A stretch of DNA of 64,000 nucleotides, taken from contig OU862910.1 in NCBI GenBank assembly GCA_917880885.1, forward strand, positions 20,720,710 to 20,784,709. The letters run 5' to 3'. Positions 21,855 through 33,395 of the stretch are shown one piece after another; position 1 is the first letter of the stretch, and the number at the start of each line of letters is the position of its first letter. A model generated the notes under the pieces. That model was not told the origin of the DNA, did no database searches, and was given only the letters and a program-made list of their open reading frames with translations. The position numbers were made by a program, and so were the translations under genes. Source of the stretch: Limnephilus marmoratus (lineage: Eukaryota; Arthropoda; Insecta; Trichoptera; Limnephilidae).

Positions 21855-22710
21855 AGGCCACTTGCATGGACTTCATAACGACTTGGAAAAAATCGTGTGG
21901 ATAGAGTTTTTTACTAAGATTACGAAAATGTTAGTAAAATTTTTTAGAAATGTACAGTTTTTTTATTTTTAAATAAATAAATCCATTATTTAGGCTCGTG
22001 ACGTCACTACATGAAAATGTCCCGTCGTCGAAAATGTTCCTATTAATTTTATAAAATTCCACACTGATTTATTTTTTTATATGGCATCACTTTGATTTCA
22101 GGCGAATTTTTGAATTCGTTCACTAGATTTATTGTTTGTTCTCTGCGAACTTATCATTTGGTTTGATTTTTTGACAGATGTTCTGAAGAGAACCCCGTAC
22201 AATTAATGGGTACGGGGTTCTCTTCAGAACGTGAAGAGGATGTCGGTACATGTTTTAGAGATATAATGATTATGGTGCTGATTTTAACAAAATAAAATTT
22301 TATAATATTCTTATTATTATTACAATTTACAAGTTCAAGTATATTACATTGAATTTAGTAATATAGACGCTGTATATTATAATGATTTATGATCAATAAG
22401 ATGGATCAAGGAAAAAATATTTATGAGATGTAATATTTTTGGTATGCCTCGTTATTCTCCTGTGCCATTCGTGTGGAAAACGTTATTTTTTTTTTTTAAT
22501 TATTTTCGGCTATGTAATTATGGTTTTTTCACACCTATAAAATTATGTCCCGTCTTTCCGGTTTATAAAAAATGGTTTGATTTTTCGGATTGAAATTTTC
22601 GAAAAATCCCCAGGGTTTCAAAAATACGATTAAAAAAAAAAAATACAGAATTTCTTAGAATATTTGCCTAAACCGGAAAAAAAATTAAAAAAATGTGATG
22701 CAAGTGGCCT
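21855..22710. mobile_element. Inverted-repeat DNA element with AT target (856 bp)
   Basis: 13-bp perfect termini 'aggccacttgcat' and complement (15 bp if flanking AT is included). The paralogue at about 7603-7618 is an empty site: removing the element and one AT leaves 'cacaattattaca' against 'cataattattaca'. That supports a 2-bp AT duplication. No transposase was found. The superfamily is not assigned; a Tc1/mariner-type origin with a TA target is possible but fits the empty site less well. A perfect hairpin sits at 22180-22230. Confidence 0.85.
22180..22230. repeat. Perfect 21-bp hairpin
   Basis: The arms 22180-22200 and 22210-22230 are exact complements ('gttctgaagagaaccccgta' plus c) with a 9-nt loop. 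It lies inside the 856-bp element, off its centre. This is much more stable than its AT-rich surroundings. Confidence 0.92.
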
Positions 22711-23051
22711 ATTATTACAATTTATATTTGTTATACCTATGTAAAAAAATGTATCTTCTTTATGTATATGCAAGAGTATTGGGTAAAATAAAGAGAAAAA
22801 AAAATCACCGAGTGGAAGGATCCGCCGTGCGTCACCACAATTCGGCGCGTCGGCGGATGAGCGGGGCGGATGAGCGGTCAACGATATATTTTCTTTCGTT
22901 CCGGATTTTTCCCGCCGAAGATTTTAGCCTTTATTGCCAAAGAATTTCTTTTTTATCTTTTCGTTGCTTAACTTGCAGCTTATCTGAATAAATTATTATG
23001 ATTACGTAATTAATCATAATTATGACAAGAGTAATAAGATTTGTAGAAATC
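22711..23051 (+). repeat. Rep-A, continuation after the insertion
   Basis: Resumes 'tattacaatttatatttgtt' as at 7610 and ends with the 'gcttaacttgcagcttatct' block, where the R4 3' end begins. Confidence 0.7.
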
Positions 23052-23284
23052 TTATGTAGGATTACAAAAGATTTTTTAAATACTTATATTGAGGGTCAGT
23101 AGGATTTATAGGTCCAATTAAGAGTTCCACCGAGCCGAACACTCTGATATGAAAATATCTGGAGTCGGTGAATTATTTTCCCATTTGGTGTTTTTGACAT
23201 GTTGTTCTTGTATTATTTTGTATTTATTATACTTATATAGTGCAATTGCATAACGTGGAATGACTAGATGATCATTGACTAGAT
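23052..23284 (+). mobile_element. R4-like element 3' end
   Basis: Matches 43620-43860: last part of the endonuclease frame ('aggattacaaaagatttttt'), the stop region and the 3' UTR. It is interrupted at 23284 by a hAT insertion and continues after 24953 ('gatgatcgtgtgtgaaaggg'). Confidence 0.8.
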
Positions 23285-23294
23285 CAGGGGTTCC

Positions 23295-23874
23295 CAGGGC
23301 CGGATCTACGAAATCTGGCGCCCTGTGCAGTATGTACCGATGGCGCCCCCCCCTACATTTTTATTTTGATTAAAAATTCGTTCACCCCAATTTTTTTATT
23401 TTTTTTTATTTAATTTTTTTTTTTTTTACACTAATTTATCAAATAAAATCAAGACATATAAAGGGTGTAACTTTTCCAAGTGACCTGGCGGTAGCTCTCA
23501 CACTCGTTCTCATGGCAACGTACAACACAAGAATAGCATCTACAGCTTCTGACTAGCAACAGGCAGTCCCGACGAGAGACAGAGAGCAGTAATAATAAGA
23601 ATATAACCTCAAATTTGTACCTTGCATTTCCCCTGTGGTGGGTGGTTTGTATATTTATGCCCCTGTGTTGAGCGAACAAACACTAAACACTGACGTATGG
23701 TATCAACGGCTTACGAACAAAAATATTGTGATTGGTTGTTGAATTTGGATCGCATCTATTCGATAAGATAAGACGGTAAAAGATATATGGAAAAATAGAT
23801 TTTACGTTTAACTAAATATATGGAATTTGTAAAAAAATTCTGTAACTGACTATAAATTCGTTAGCCGTTGACAG
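23295..23874. mobile_element. Probable nested hAT MITE
   Basis: 'cagggccggatctacg' begins abruptly inside the left terminus of the host hAT. Host sequence ('ttcccaatctttttcagccc') resumes at about 23875. Flanks match only as 'gttcc', and a clean right terminus is not visible, so the right boundary is approximate. Confidence 0.55.
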
Positions 23875-24322
23875 TTCCCAATCTTTTTCAGCCCGCGGCG
23901 CACTTACAAGTTTAGTATTTTGTCACGGCGCGGCGCCCTATTTTAGTAAGCTATTTGGAATAGATAATATATAGTGACTATATATATAGTACAGTCAAAA
24001 GAAATAGGTACCCATAATAATAGTAGTTAAGTAGATAGGTACAAAAATTAAAACATCCACGACATAAATTAAGTTTTCTTATATTTATTAGAATTCAGAA
24101 TTGGAACAGAGAACAACAAAAAAGACTTAAGAACAAAATTAAAATACGATAGTCACTCAGTCAAATCAATGTGACGGGTGAGCTTGATGTTTTCCGCACA
24201 GTTTTCAAAGCGGGGACTACAACTCTCATTTCTTGCTCCACTTTGATCTTTGAGTGATAATTTATTCAGCTTCACAAATATGATGTTGCAAACGGAATGA
24301 AAATTTTTAAAAGCTTTCGAAG

Positions 24323-24650
24323 TTAAATTTGGATATTCTTTTTGAATCGATAACCAAAACTACACCAAATTGGAACTGGTGAATCTAGTTTTGAGGCTGT
24401 TATCGCAAGAGAGTTTAATGAGACTCTCTTGCTCTTGTGTTGTGAATCCTGGCGGAGCTTGTGCCCGGAAAGGATCTTGGATCCACGCAAATTTTTCGAC
24501 ATCGTCATCTGCGAAGTACTTCGAAAACCATTCGGTGAGCTTTGATAGGTGTTTCGTGAATAGGGCCATCAGGTCTTGTGAGACAACCAGTTCATTAGAT
24601 GGCTCATATTTATACAATTGGGGGGAAGCAATCTTGACAGCTGCCTTCAT
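24323..24650 (-). pseudogene. hAT (ZBED5/Buster-type) transposase fragment
   Basis: Two reverse-strand frames carry LTEWFSKYFADDDVEKFAW followed by IQDPF and LIKLSCDNSLKTRF. This matches the segment before the C-terminal dimerisation region in ZBED5/GTF2IRD2-like hAT proteins (family recalled from memory). It is a partial domain inside an internally deleted element and cannot be active. Confidence 0.7.
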
Positions 24651-24961
24651 TCATTTTTTTTATCCACAACTAGTTTCTTCCTAAACGCCGCAATTCTCTC
24701 AGAATGTGCGTGTTGTTGCCTTGTGGTTACCAACGGTTTTCAAGCGCGTAGGAACTTTTCGGCGAGTGAGCGATGGCGACGAGTATGTACCTATGTTCTT
24801 CGAAGATGCGAGCGCTCAAAATAGAAATTGTTGCTTTACAGGTACCCGCGAATATTTGCGGTTTCGGATAATGATAGAGGATCGACTCACGGCGCCCCTG
24901 TTTACTTTCTACGGCGCACCAGGGCGCCGCGGCGCATACTTTGGGAACCCCTGGACTAGAT

Positions 24962-25465
24962 GATCGTGTGTGAAAGGGTTGAGTTTCGGGATAATAATTA
25001 TGACAAGAATAAAAAAATGTTGTAATGGGATGGGAAAGTAAGTGCGCGCGCTTTTTCATGAAAACGTAATTAAATCGCTTTTTCATGAAGGCCAAAATTA
25101 AATTGGTTTTGGGAGTCATTTTTTTTTTTTTTTTTTACATGAGCTCCACACAGGAGGCCTTGAGGAAAATAATTTCCCTCAGGGCCTATGTCATCTTTGA
25201 GGATGCTGTGTAGAGGGTTTTTTTTAAGGAAAGGAAGGAGAGGAGAGTTTTTCCACAATTTTCCACAATAATCAGTTAAGTATTTTTATTTGTTTGATAT
25301 CAACTTGCTTACCTCATAAATGAAAAATAAAAATACCTTTCAAATAATTAATTTTATTATATTAATTTACAGTGGGCAATGAAAAGTGAGGCTTAATATC
25401 AATCAGATTCTAGGGCTGGTGTAATTTCTGAGCACGTTGACACAGCGTCAAAAAAGTTGCGGATA
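24962..25465 (+). repeat. R4 3' UTR remainder, S1 tail fragment and Rep-A piece
   Basis: After the hAT, R4 UTR sequence resumes (24962-25000). A reverse-strand shared LINE/SINE tail with a poly(T) start follows (about 25120-25245), then a Rep-A block with 'gacacagcgtcaaaa' near 25440. Confidence 0.6.
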
Positions 25466-25813
25466 TAATTCAGTTTGGGAGGCGGGAATGGGTACCGCCG
25501 CCCCGGGAACCTTTATTGGATAACCAACACCTCTGCCATAGGTCACCCCAAGTGGTTCGCTACGTTTGGTGATTTAGCAGTGGTGCCCGGGTTCATGGGG
25601 TGAGGTTTGTCTAGGTCTTGGAGGCGGATAACCAGGACCCACTGAACCCCAGATTCCTACCCACCCCTTAAACCCTTTTCCTTCCCAGAACTCTCCTCTC
25701 CTTCCTTTCCTTTAAAAAACCCTCCACACAGCATCCCCAAAGATGGCATAGGCTCTAAGGGAAATTATTTTCCTCAGGGCCTCCTGTGTGGAGCTCATGT
25801 AAAAAAAAAAAAA
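25466..25813 (+). repeat. SINE-like S1 copy with poly(A)
   Basis: Starts 'cagtttgggaggcggg', includes 'ccgccgccccgggaacc' and 'gttcatggggtgagg', then jumps to the 3' part with the shared tail 'ccctccacacagcatcccca' and stem 'gaaattattttcctcagggc', ending in an A13 tract. About 120 bp of the middle is missing compared with 41885-42351. Confidence 0.85.
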
Positions 25814-26041
25814 GTTCAGGTAAAACTGGAGCTCTTGAAGAGATAGATATTTATGGTCACTAAAGATTACTTTCAGCGTTGAAACATTACTTTCAATGTT
25901 CCTTGAAAGTAGGGTTGTCTGTCAAAACATCACTTCTGATATTTAATGCTCCCTTAAATATTGTTCAACTCTTCCGAATCTTTAATAATAGTTTTGTTGA
26001 ACATTTCGCAAGTCATATTTTTTAAATTATTCCGTGTTAAG

Positions 26042-29000
26042 CAGGCCCGGACTGGGACCATTTGGGGCCCTCCGCTAAAACCTGTTAAGGGGCCCCCTAA
26101 CGTGGGGTGGAGGGGGGGGGGCTTCAGAAAACAAGGGGTCCCCCGGATAATTTTTTAAAATTAGATGCTTCAAAACAATGAAAACGCGTTTCTACGCTAT
26201 ATTGGCACCTATAAAGAAGAAGAAATTCAGATAGGTTTTTATACGAATATTATGATTTTTGACTTTTGTTGACTTTATTATTTATTGAAATAAGAAATTC
26301 GCAATATTTTTAAAATACCAAAACACTACTAAACACATGCTGTAGAACTGACAATAATTATAACGGAGTTCAAAATAAAGGGCAGGATTTTATTCACACC
26401 AAAGCATTAATGAATTATGTCAAAATTATTTGTTTAGTAAAAATACTGACGAACGGATTTTAGGGATTAGAAAAATAATACCAACATTTAAAAAAAATCC
26501 TGTGTGTTTAACAGTTTACTATGTTGTATACTAGAATAGAAGGGGCTTAACTTAACTGAAATGATTCGACATTTTGCTCCCCTAGCCCTAAAGAAACGGT
26601 TTTTTTGTAAGCAACTCACTTGTTAAAGCTACTTCATCTATTATTTTATTTTTGTCCAAATTATAAAATAAATTCCTCTCAACATTAATAAAAAGCAGAC
26701 TGGACATAAGGTCTTGGCCTAAGAACGACCGAAGTCGATTTTTGATGATTTTAAGTTTAGAAAAAACTCGTTCACATGTGACTTGGGTACAAGGTATGGT
26801 AAAAACAAATTTATATACAATATACAGGTTGGTAAACAGTCCAGATTTAGTAAGTTCAAACAGAACAGATAAAGCATATGTCAAACACTGGAAACATTGT
26901 CTATTCAGAGCAGTAAATGTCAGCATTTGTTTCCGCTGCCGTTGGATCCAAATCGTCTTCTTCATCACTGCATCTGTCTCCGTAGTTCTCAGTGGACTCT
27001 CTGAGTTGCTGTATTGTTGTGCAAACGGTCACAGCTCTATCAACAGCCGACTTCTTTCAATTTTACACAGTTTAGAAACACTGTTCAGAGCTTCTGTGGA
27101 AAATATCAAAATATACAATTTTGTAATGTTGAACTGTTGAAATAGAGTCAGTTTCATCTTTTGATTTTTCACGGGGCATTAATTTTTTCTTTGACGTTCT
27201 TTTTCTCTTAAAGTCCAATTCTAACTCGACGTCTATGTTATTTTCGTCTAGCTTAAGATTAACTACACTTACATAGGCTTTTGTTTTTGCGTACAACACT
27301 TCAAAATACGCGTCATTCCTTTTGTCCCTAACTTGATGGAGCAGTGTTTGTACTAAGTTCCAATCTAAAGCATAATCAATGCTTTTACTTTGCAAGTACT
27401 TAGAAACAGGGGAAGTGACCAAAAACAAATCTAGCAAAACAAACGACATAAATAAGTTTTCAAATTTGGACCATTGACTTATCAGGTTTCTTGCTGTAAA
27501 TCGAGATTTGCTGTCAAAACTTCCATCAGAGATTTCTTTAAACACAGAAATAAAATTAAAGAACTTAGCTGAATTAACACTGTCTACACTGATTAAGAAT
27601 TCTTCATCAAAAATTGATGAAAGAGCCTTATGTTTGCTCCACCACCTCGTTGCTCCTATTTCTGCAACCTGTACAACTTGTCGTGAGCAGTATGTTGTCT
27701 TTTTGTTTCCTTTTCCCAGACGGCCATTCTCTTGTGCGATGAGCTTACAAATACTGCAGATTCTTCCACTAATCCAAACAAGTACTCAGCTTGTAGTAAC
27801 TTCACTGTTGTGTCAGCTACAACTAGGTTCAGTACGTGTGCCGTACAGTGAGAATAAATAAGGTCATCATTTTCATTTTTTAAATGGGCTTGTAGCCCAT
27901 TGTAACAGTCTTTCACTTTGTTGGCTCCATCAAATGAACAAGCAATAATATTTGACGTTGCAATTCCACACTCAGATAATTTAAATTTTATAAGCTCGGA
28001 CAACGCAAGTCCACTTGAGTCATTAACAACTGCAATCTCCAAAAGTCTTTCATACACTTTTCCTTGAAGGACATAGCGGACGCATATTGCCAATTGGTCC
28101 ATGACAGCTATATCTTGGGTGCTGTCCACCATTACGCTGTAGATGATGCTATCCTGGAGGTCTTTCAAAATAATGTTTCGACCCATCGAGCTAATTATCT
28201 TGATTAACTTGTTAATGAAAGTCTTTGATAACAAAGTCAACATTGATCCTCGTCCAATGGGCTTTTTAGATTGTTTTCCTGTGGCTTCTCTTTAGTCCTT
28301 TATTTTTATTCTGTGTTTTTTGCTGTCTTTGATACATTTTTTTACATGGCTTTGCAAAATTGCATCATAATTAGCCACCAACATGACCAGTTCAAGGAAA
28401 TTACCATGATTTTGTAAAGAATCAAGAGCGTAGGCTGCTTCTGCTTTGTCACCTCTGTAGGCAATGCCTTGCCTTCCTATAAACAAAACTATGTCTATCA
28501 AACGTTGGATAACCAAAACTATGTCTATCAAATGTTGGATCTTCTAGTTAGAATTTCAATTTCTTGCTGTTTAGTTTGGTTGGTATTCAGGAGATTTGAA
28601 ATATCGTAGCCCTTTTGACTTTGAAAAGCTGCTTTCGCAGCAAGTTCATGATGGGTAAAGTTTTCATGTATTTCTATTGATTTATACACATTTTTTGAAG
28701 AAACATCATAACCAGTAATGTAGGTAGAGTCTCTGTGTCCTTTATCTCCAAAAACCATACAGCACGAACAGTACACTTTATTCAGCTGAATTGAATATGA
28801 TAACCATATTCGGTGTATTTTTTCACCACTCGGCAAATGTCGATAATAACGTTTAGAAGGCTCAAATGGCAATTTTGTACCTTTTCCTTCTACAACTTGA
28901 ATATGATGTTTTTCTATGAAAGCTTTTTTAATCGTGATTGGATCACTTTCGTATGGACAAATGAAACACCCAAGTTGTTGTTTAGCTGCATCACAGGTCT

Positions 29001-30301
29001 CCTGATTTTCTTAATCATCTTCTGAATCAGAATTGGAGCTTAATTCGCCGACAAGAGACGATGGATGATGGTCTATATATGGCTGATTGCAAGCAGGCCC
29101 CTCACCCCTCTCAACTGTACAAGAAGTTGATGCTGTTCACTAGGGAATCCCCTCTACTATACCATACTGTAACTAGAATTAATTATGATTTTCAAAATCA
29201 TAACTTATTGTAGTTACAATATAATTAATTTAAAACATTGCTCGTAATAATTATAGTTTGACCATTGATGAATAAACCGACAAACTACTATCCATATTTT
29301 GCATAAAGTACCTCCTAATGACGTAGGCCTTAACACATTTCTATTGTGAATTTGTCCCCATTGTGAGAAAGTTTTTAATACAGTTTATTTTATTTGAATT
29401 ATAACAATTAATTAGCCCTATTAGTAAAAACCTTTAAAATAAAAAAAGCAAAAATTAATATTGTTAAGTTCTTAGTATGTGACGTAAAAATGTAAAATAA
29501 ATAGAACAAAATTTCAAAAAATTACAACCCATAATAAAAATAATAATCTAAAATTTCATGACATTACCTACAGTCGTGTCTTCGTTTATCTCTGAGGTAG
29601 AGCTTGATGGTTTTAACCACGTAAACATTGAACTGGCTCACTGGAAATCTTCTTGTTTCTTTTTCTTATTTTCCTCTCTTTTTTGAAAACCACTCTTGTA
29701 AGTTCTCGCCATTGTTTTTGTTCCGTTCGTATTATTAATTAATCAAATAATGTACCACAACTCAACTCTCAACAAAAAATTTAATTTAACAATTTAACTA
29801 AAAAAAACTGCGTTGTAAATTTAGCAAACCGCATCGCATAAAATCGACTTGTAGTGGCTTGAAAACAATAGTGTGGGGTGGATGTTATTATAAATGTAGG
29901 AAAGGGGGGAGGGGAAGGTCGATATGCGCTTGCGCGGCCCTACTGAGCGATCAGCTGATCTGATAGGACATCGCGGTGCAGTTGTCGGTATTAGTTCATT
30001 TATGAGTTGTCTGCTGGACAGTGGACACACGACATACGTCACCGCGCAGACGATGCGGATGTCAATGGATCGTATAAAGCTTTCGTATACACGGCGAGAT
30101 ATAAACAGTTGTTGGACATGTTCTACTTTTGGAAAATGTAATTTTTTTTCGAAAATGTAAGCAAACATTACCAAGAACACAAAATAACTACTAAGAAGAC
30201 AAAAACTTTTTTTTATACGTTTTGTGGAACCCCTTCGGGGCCCCCTCGCGCCGGGGGCCCTCCGCGATCGCGGACCTGCGGACCTGGCCAGTCCGGGCCT
30301 G
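26042..30301 (-). mobile_element. hAT element, CAGGCCCGGACTGGGACC ends (4260 bp)
   Basis: Termini 'caggcccggactgggacc' and 'ggccagtccgggcctg' are flanked by a perfect 8-bp duplication 'gtgttaag' (26034-26041 and 30302-30309). The reverse strand holds a nearly complete but broken transposase from about 29010 to 26588. This is the longest potentially autonomous element in the window. The shorter relative at 33826-44525 shares both ends. Confidence 0.95.
26588..29010 (-). pseudogene. hAT transposase, TTF finger / DUF4371 type
   Basis: Would cut and paste its own element. Reverse-strand domains in order: N-terminal CFICPYESDP stretch (about 28960); TTF-type finger with RYYRHLPSGEKIHRIW and CSCCMVFG (28872-28528); DUF4371 with FIGRQGIAYRGDK (28531-28292); catalytic core with VMVDSTQD and CSFDGANKV, both supplying Asp, and SHCTAHVLNLV (28243-27656); a linker (27545-27072); and the C-terminal dimerisation region TCERVFSKLKIIKNRL with LLFINVERN (26968-26588). 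It is broken into at least five frames. A 30-bp tandem duplication at about 28487-28541 makes one break. It resembles ZMYM-type hAT proteins; not functional as it stands. Confidence 0.88.
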
Positions 30302-30309
30302 GTGTTAAG

Positions 30310-30527
30310 TGAATCAACTTGACAGACTCAACAGAAAGCATGTTCCTTTATTTTGACCATTGGGTGCCCATTAAAGAAAATACCCTTTTAACTAACATTG
30401 GCATTTTGTGCCTGCATCGCAAATATATAAGAGCATATCTTTGTTAATTCCGTAACTTTCAAAATACCGGAATTTTTATTAAATATCAGGAATTTTCTCC
30501 GGGATTTTGATTTTTTGATCTGGGAAC
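30310..30527. other. Unassigned spacer between hAT elements
   Basis: Contains 'tagggttcccagatc'-like complement near 30505-30530 but no complete element or coding frame. Confidence 0.4.
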
Positions 30528-31270
30528 CCTACTTGCAGGGGCGGCCCTAGCTAAATTATTAGGTGGTGCGAAATCTCTTGGTGGCGCCCCCCCCCCCCCT
30601 CCTAACAAAAAATAGAGTTCTTTCTATGCAGTTATGTAACTTTAATTGAAGTACCTAGTAGGACAGATGAGAAATTATATCAGAAAAAAAAAATTTTACA
30701 AAACACAAAACGACTTCAAAAAATGCAATAAAAAGTATAATAATAATATCGTATTCTTCTACAACTTAATAATTTTGACTTTACTTGACTTTGACTTACT
30801 TTTTGTACTCATCAATATATAGGTACGATTGTTATTTTTGAAGTCGGTGTCAGCCAAGGTAGATTTGTTTAACTACGTGTATAGTCATAGGTGAGATGTG
30901 CTTGTGTCGCACGCGCAACTAGACGAGGCGAGAGGCGAGAGTGAGGCCACGTCGGGAGGGGAGCTGTCAAGTGAACATGCCGGGCCGGGTACCTTGGATG
31001 ACACCAACTCCAAAAATAACAGTCGTACCTACATATTGATGAGTAGAAAAAGTTTATTGATTAATTAGTTCTAGAAGAATACGAAATTATTTTTTAACTT
31101 TTTTTGCATTTTTTAAAGTTGTTTTTTTGTTTTGTAAAATTTTTTGTTTGTTTTTTGATTTTTAGTGAATCTGAAGTACTTTAACTAATTTGTCTGAATA
31201 TGGGTAGACCTATTAAACGTGCTGCTCATATGAGACAGACATTACTTGACCATAACTAAGTTACGGTAGG

Positions 31271-31808
31271 CAGTAGCGTAGCTAGCACGGGTGGCACCCG
31301 GGGAGGAAAATGTGGTGTCACCCCCCCCCCTCCCCCATTAAAGTTTACTTTGAGAAATTCAAAACGCAAATTTCGACTTCCTAAAATATAAAAACATTAC
31401 TAGCTAAGAGTCAAATGTGTAAACAAAAATGTCTTAATCCTCAAAATTAAAACACATTTAAAAACACTAACAGAATAACAACTTTTTCATGTCAATCAAT
31501 AGATAACAATTCACTTCACGAGTTTACGTCAATCACAATTAAGGAACTAAATTGGAATGACGCAAGGAATATTTCAAGGAAATCCCCGATCGAATTATGG
31601 AACGAAAATAAGGAAAAACATTTTTTCGGGAATCCCCGACCAACCGAGCCATAGAGCTCGGTTGGTCGGGGAATATATATTTTATGGCAATTTTGCACTT
31701 TCATAAGTTTTTACTCCAAGTTCGAGTGTCAGCCCCCCCCCCCCCCTCGGGTGGCACCCGGGGCGATCAACCTCCCCCCCCCCCCTGCCGCTCCTTTCCA
31801 CACCACTG
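31271..31808. mobile_element. Nested hAT MITE, CAGTAGCGTAGC family (538 bp)
   Basis: Left end 'cagtagcgtagctagcacgg', right end '...cacaccactg', with a perfect 8-bp duplication 'acggtagg' (31263-31270 and 31809-31816). Subterminal 'gggtggcacccgggg' occurs at both ends with long C runs. The same family inserted at 45618-45887. It contains a 16-bp hairpin at 31633-31672. Confidence 0.93.
31633..31672. repeat. Hairpin in the MITE
   Basis: 'tccccgaccaaccgag' (31633-31648) pairs exactly with 31657-31672; the stem can extend one pair inward. A partial direct copy of the arm ('aatccccgatcgaatt') lies upstream at 31581. Confidence 0.85.
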
Positions 31809-32289
31809 ACGGTAGGTGACTTAAAAGATCCGGATAGCCTATAAAAGATTCGGCCGAGTATCGTTAATTTGGTCCTAAGAATTGACTAGTTCCGTTACTT
31901 TGTAATGGATCCCATAATCAGAACCTAACCAAACTCTCATCAAACTACCCTTGAAGTACATCCTTTCCAATAAAAAAAAATCATCAAAATCGGTTGGGGT
32001 GATATTGAGTTATTCGTCCATTTGTCGCGCACATACTTAATGCAAATTTAAGACTTGTATGGTTTTCTCATGGATGCCATTGTCAGAACTGAGCCAAATT
32101 GAAATGGAACCACACGAGAAGCACTAGCTTTCAAATAAAAAAAGAATTATCAATATCGGTTCACCCAGTCTAAAGTTCTGAGGTAACAAACAATAAAAAA
32201 ATATAGTCGAATTGAGAAACTCCTCCTTTTTGAAGTCGTTTAAGTAATATATGTTTGATAACATTTAGGTACTTAATTAAATCTGCGAA

Positions 32290-33061
32290 ATCAATAAAAA
32301 CACTAGAACACAACTTTTCTTGCTTTTGTCCTTGCGAATTTTTTTATTAAATCAGAATAATTTAACCCTTTAGCAATATCATTCTCAATTGATAAAATTG
32401 CAAGATCTGATAGTCTTTCTTGACACATAGCCGAACGTAAGCACGTTTTAATTTACTAAAGCTTCGTTCTCCTTTGGCGACATTTACAGCGATGGTCAGC
32501 AAAATCCGAAGCGCTGTTCATAAATTTGGGAATAAATCCAGCCAATCATTTTTTTTATAAGTTAAAGAACTTTTAGTTGCTGTGCTGAGGCAAGATATTT
32601 TAGTAATGGGTTTAGAATCAAAAGTTCTTCAACCAATTCGCAACTAGAGACATCAAATTTTTCCGGTTAAAATGAGTTGCAAATCTGCACAGGCTTTTTC
32701 TAATGAAGACTTATCAGGAATTATTTTGATGTTATACAAAAAGACCATGTATCATTGAATTTAGATAATTGTCCAAACCAAGTGACCAATGCATTTTCAA
32801 TTGTATCTACTTGTATCATAGGGTAAAAGACGTTAATTTTAAACAGTTCTTCGGGATTTGTTGGTGTCTCATCTGCAGCTTTCCTTTCTTTCTTCGGGAT
32901 TGGACTGGCTTAAGCTTAGAATCTATCGCAGCCTGGGAAGTTATTTCCTTAGCTGTTATTTGAGCAGACGAATAAGTCCGGTACTGCTTCACAAATTTCG
33001 AGCAGTTTTTCAGCAATTGCGATGCGTTTGCTAAGTCCATGATTGTTTTGATTGTCCCCAT
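32290..33061 (-). pseudogene. hAT transposase remnant (ZMYM-like)
   Basis: On the reverse strand, 33061-32816 is an open stretch of unclear homology. The end at 32440-32300 reads CQERLSDLAILSIENDIAKG, then LNYSDLIKKFARTKARKV, the typical C-terminus of ZMYM1-like hAT transposases. Frames are broken between these. Together with the termini this confirms the element's class. Confidence 0.7.
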
Positions 33062-33395
33062 TACGCTGAAAATTCTTTCAGTGACAGCATTATTGTATTT
33101 TTTTTCTTAATTAATTGCGATTCGGCTGATTTAAATAACTTGTCTCTGAAGTAGCCTAATAGGCGACCAGTCGCCTTTTAGATTATTTCGTCGCCGATTC
33201 TCGTCCTGAGTAGCTTAAATGGCGAAAAATCGCCTACGTTGGCAACACTGCTTGCTCTCCGCACCGACCACACGATTTAAGCGCACGATCGATAGATAGT
33301 CGATCAGTGGTCGGGTGTTTTCGGCGCCCCCTTTACGACGGCGCCGTGTGCGGTCGCACCGCTCGCACCGCCCTAGGGCCGCCCCTGCCTACTTG

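Larger units (their letters stand above)
23285..24953. mobile_element. hAT (Buster/ZBED5-like) element, 1669 bp
   Basis: Termini 'caggggttccca' and 'tgggaacccctg', flanked by a perfect 8-bp duplication 'gactagat' (23277-23284 and 24954-24961). The right end carries the 'gcgccgcggcgc' motif typical of this group. It holds a transposase fragment on the reverse strand. The left end is interrupted after 'ggggttcc' by a second G/C-end element (from 23295). Confidence 0.93.
30536..33387 (-). mobile_element. hAT element, CAGGGGCGGCCCTAG ends (2852 bp)
   Basis: Termini 'caggggcggccctagc' and 'ctagggccgcccctg' plus a perfect 8-bp duplication 'cctacttg' (30528-30535 and 33388-33395). C/G-rich subterminal blocks ('ggtgcgaaatc', 'gcggtcgcaccgctcgcacc'). 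It holds a degenerate reverse-strand transposase and a nested MITE at 31271-31808. Confidence 0.94.

Noticed and set aside
24727..25119. 130-codon reverse frame
   Set aside because: It crosses the hAT right terminus and its target duplication into R4 UTR sequence, so it cannot be a real gene.
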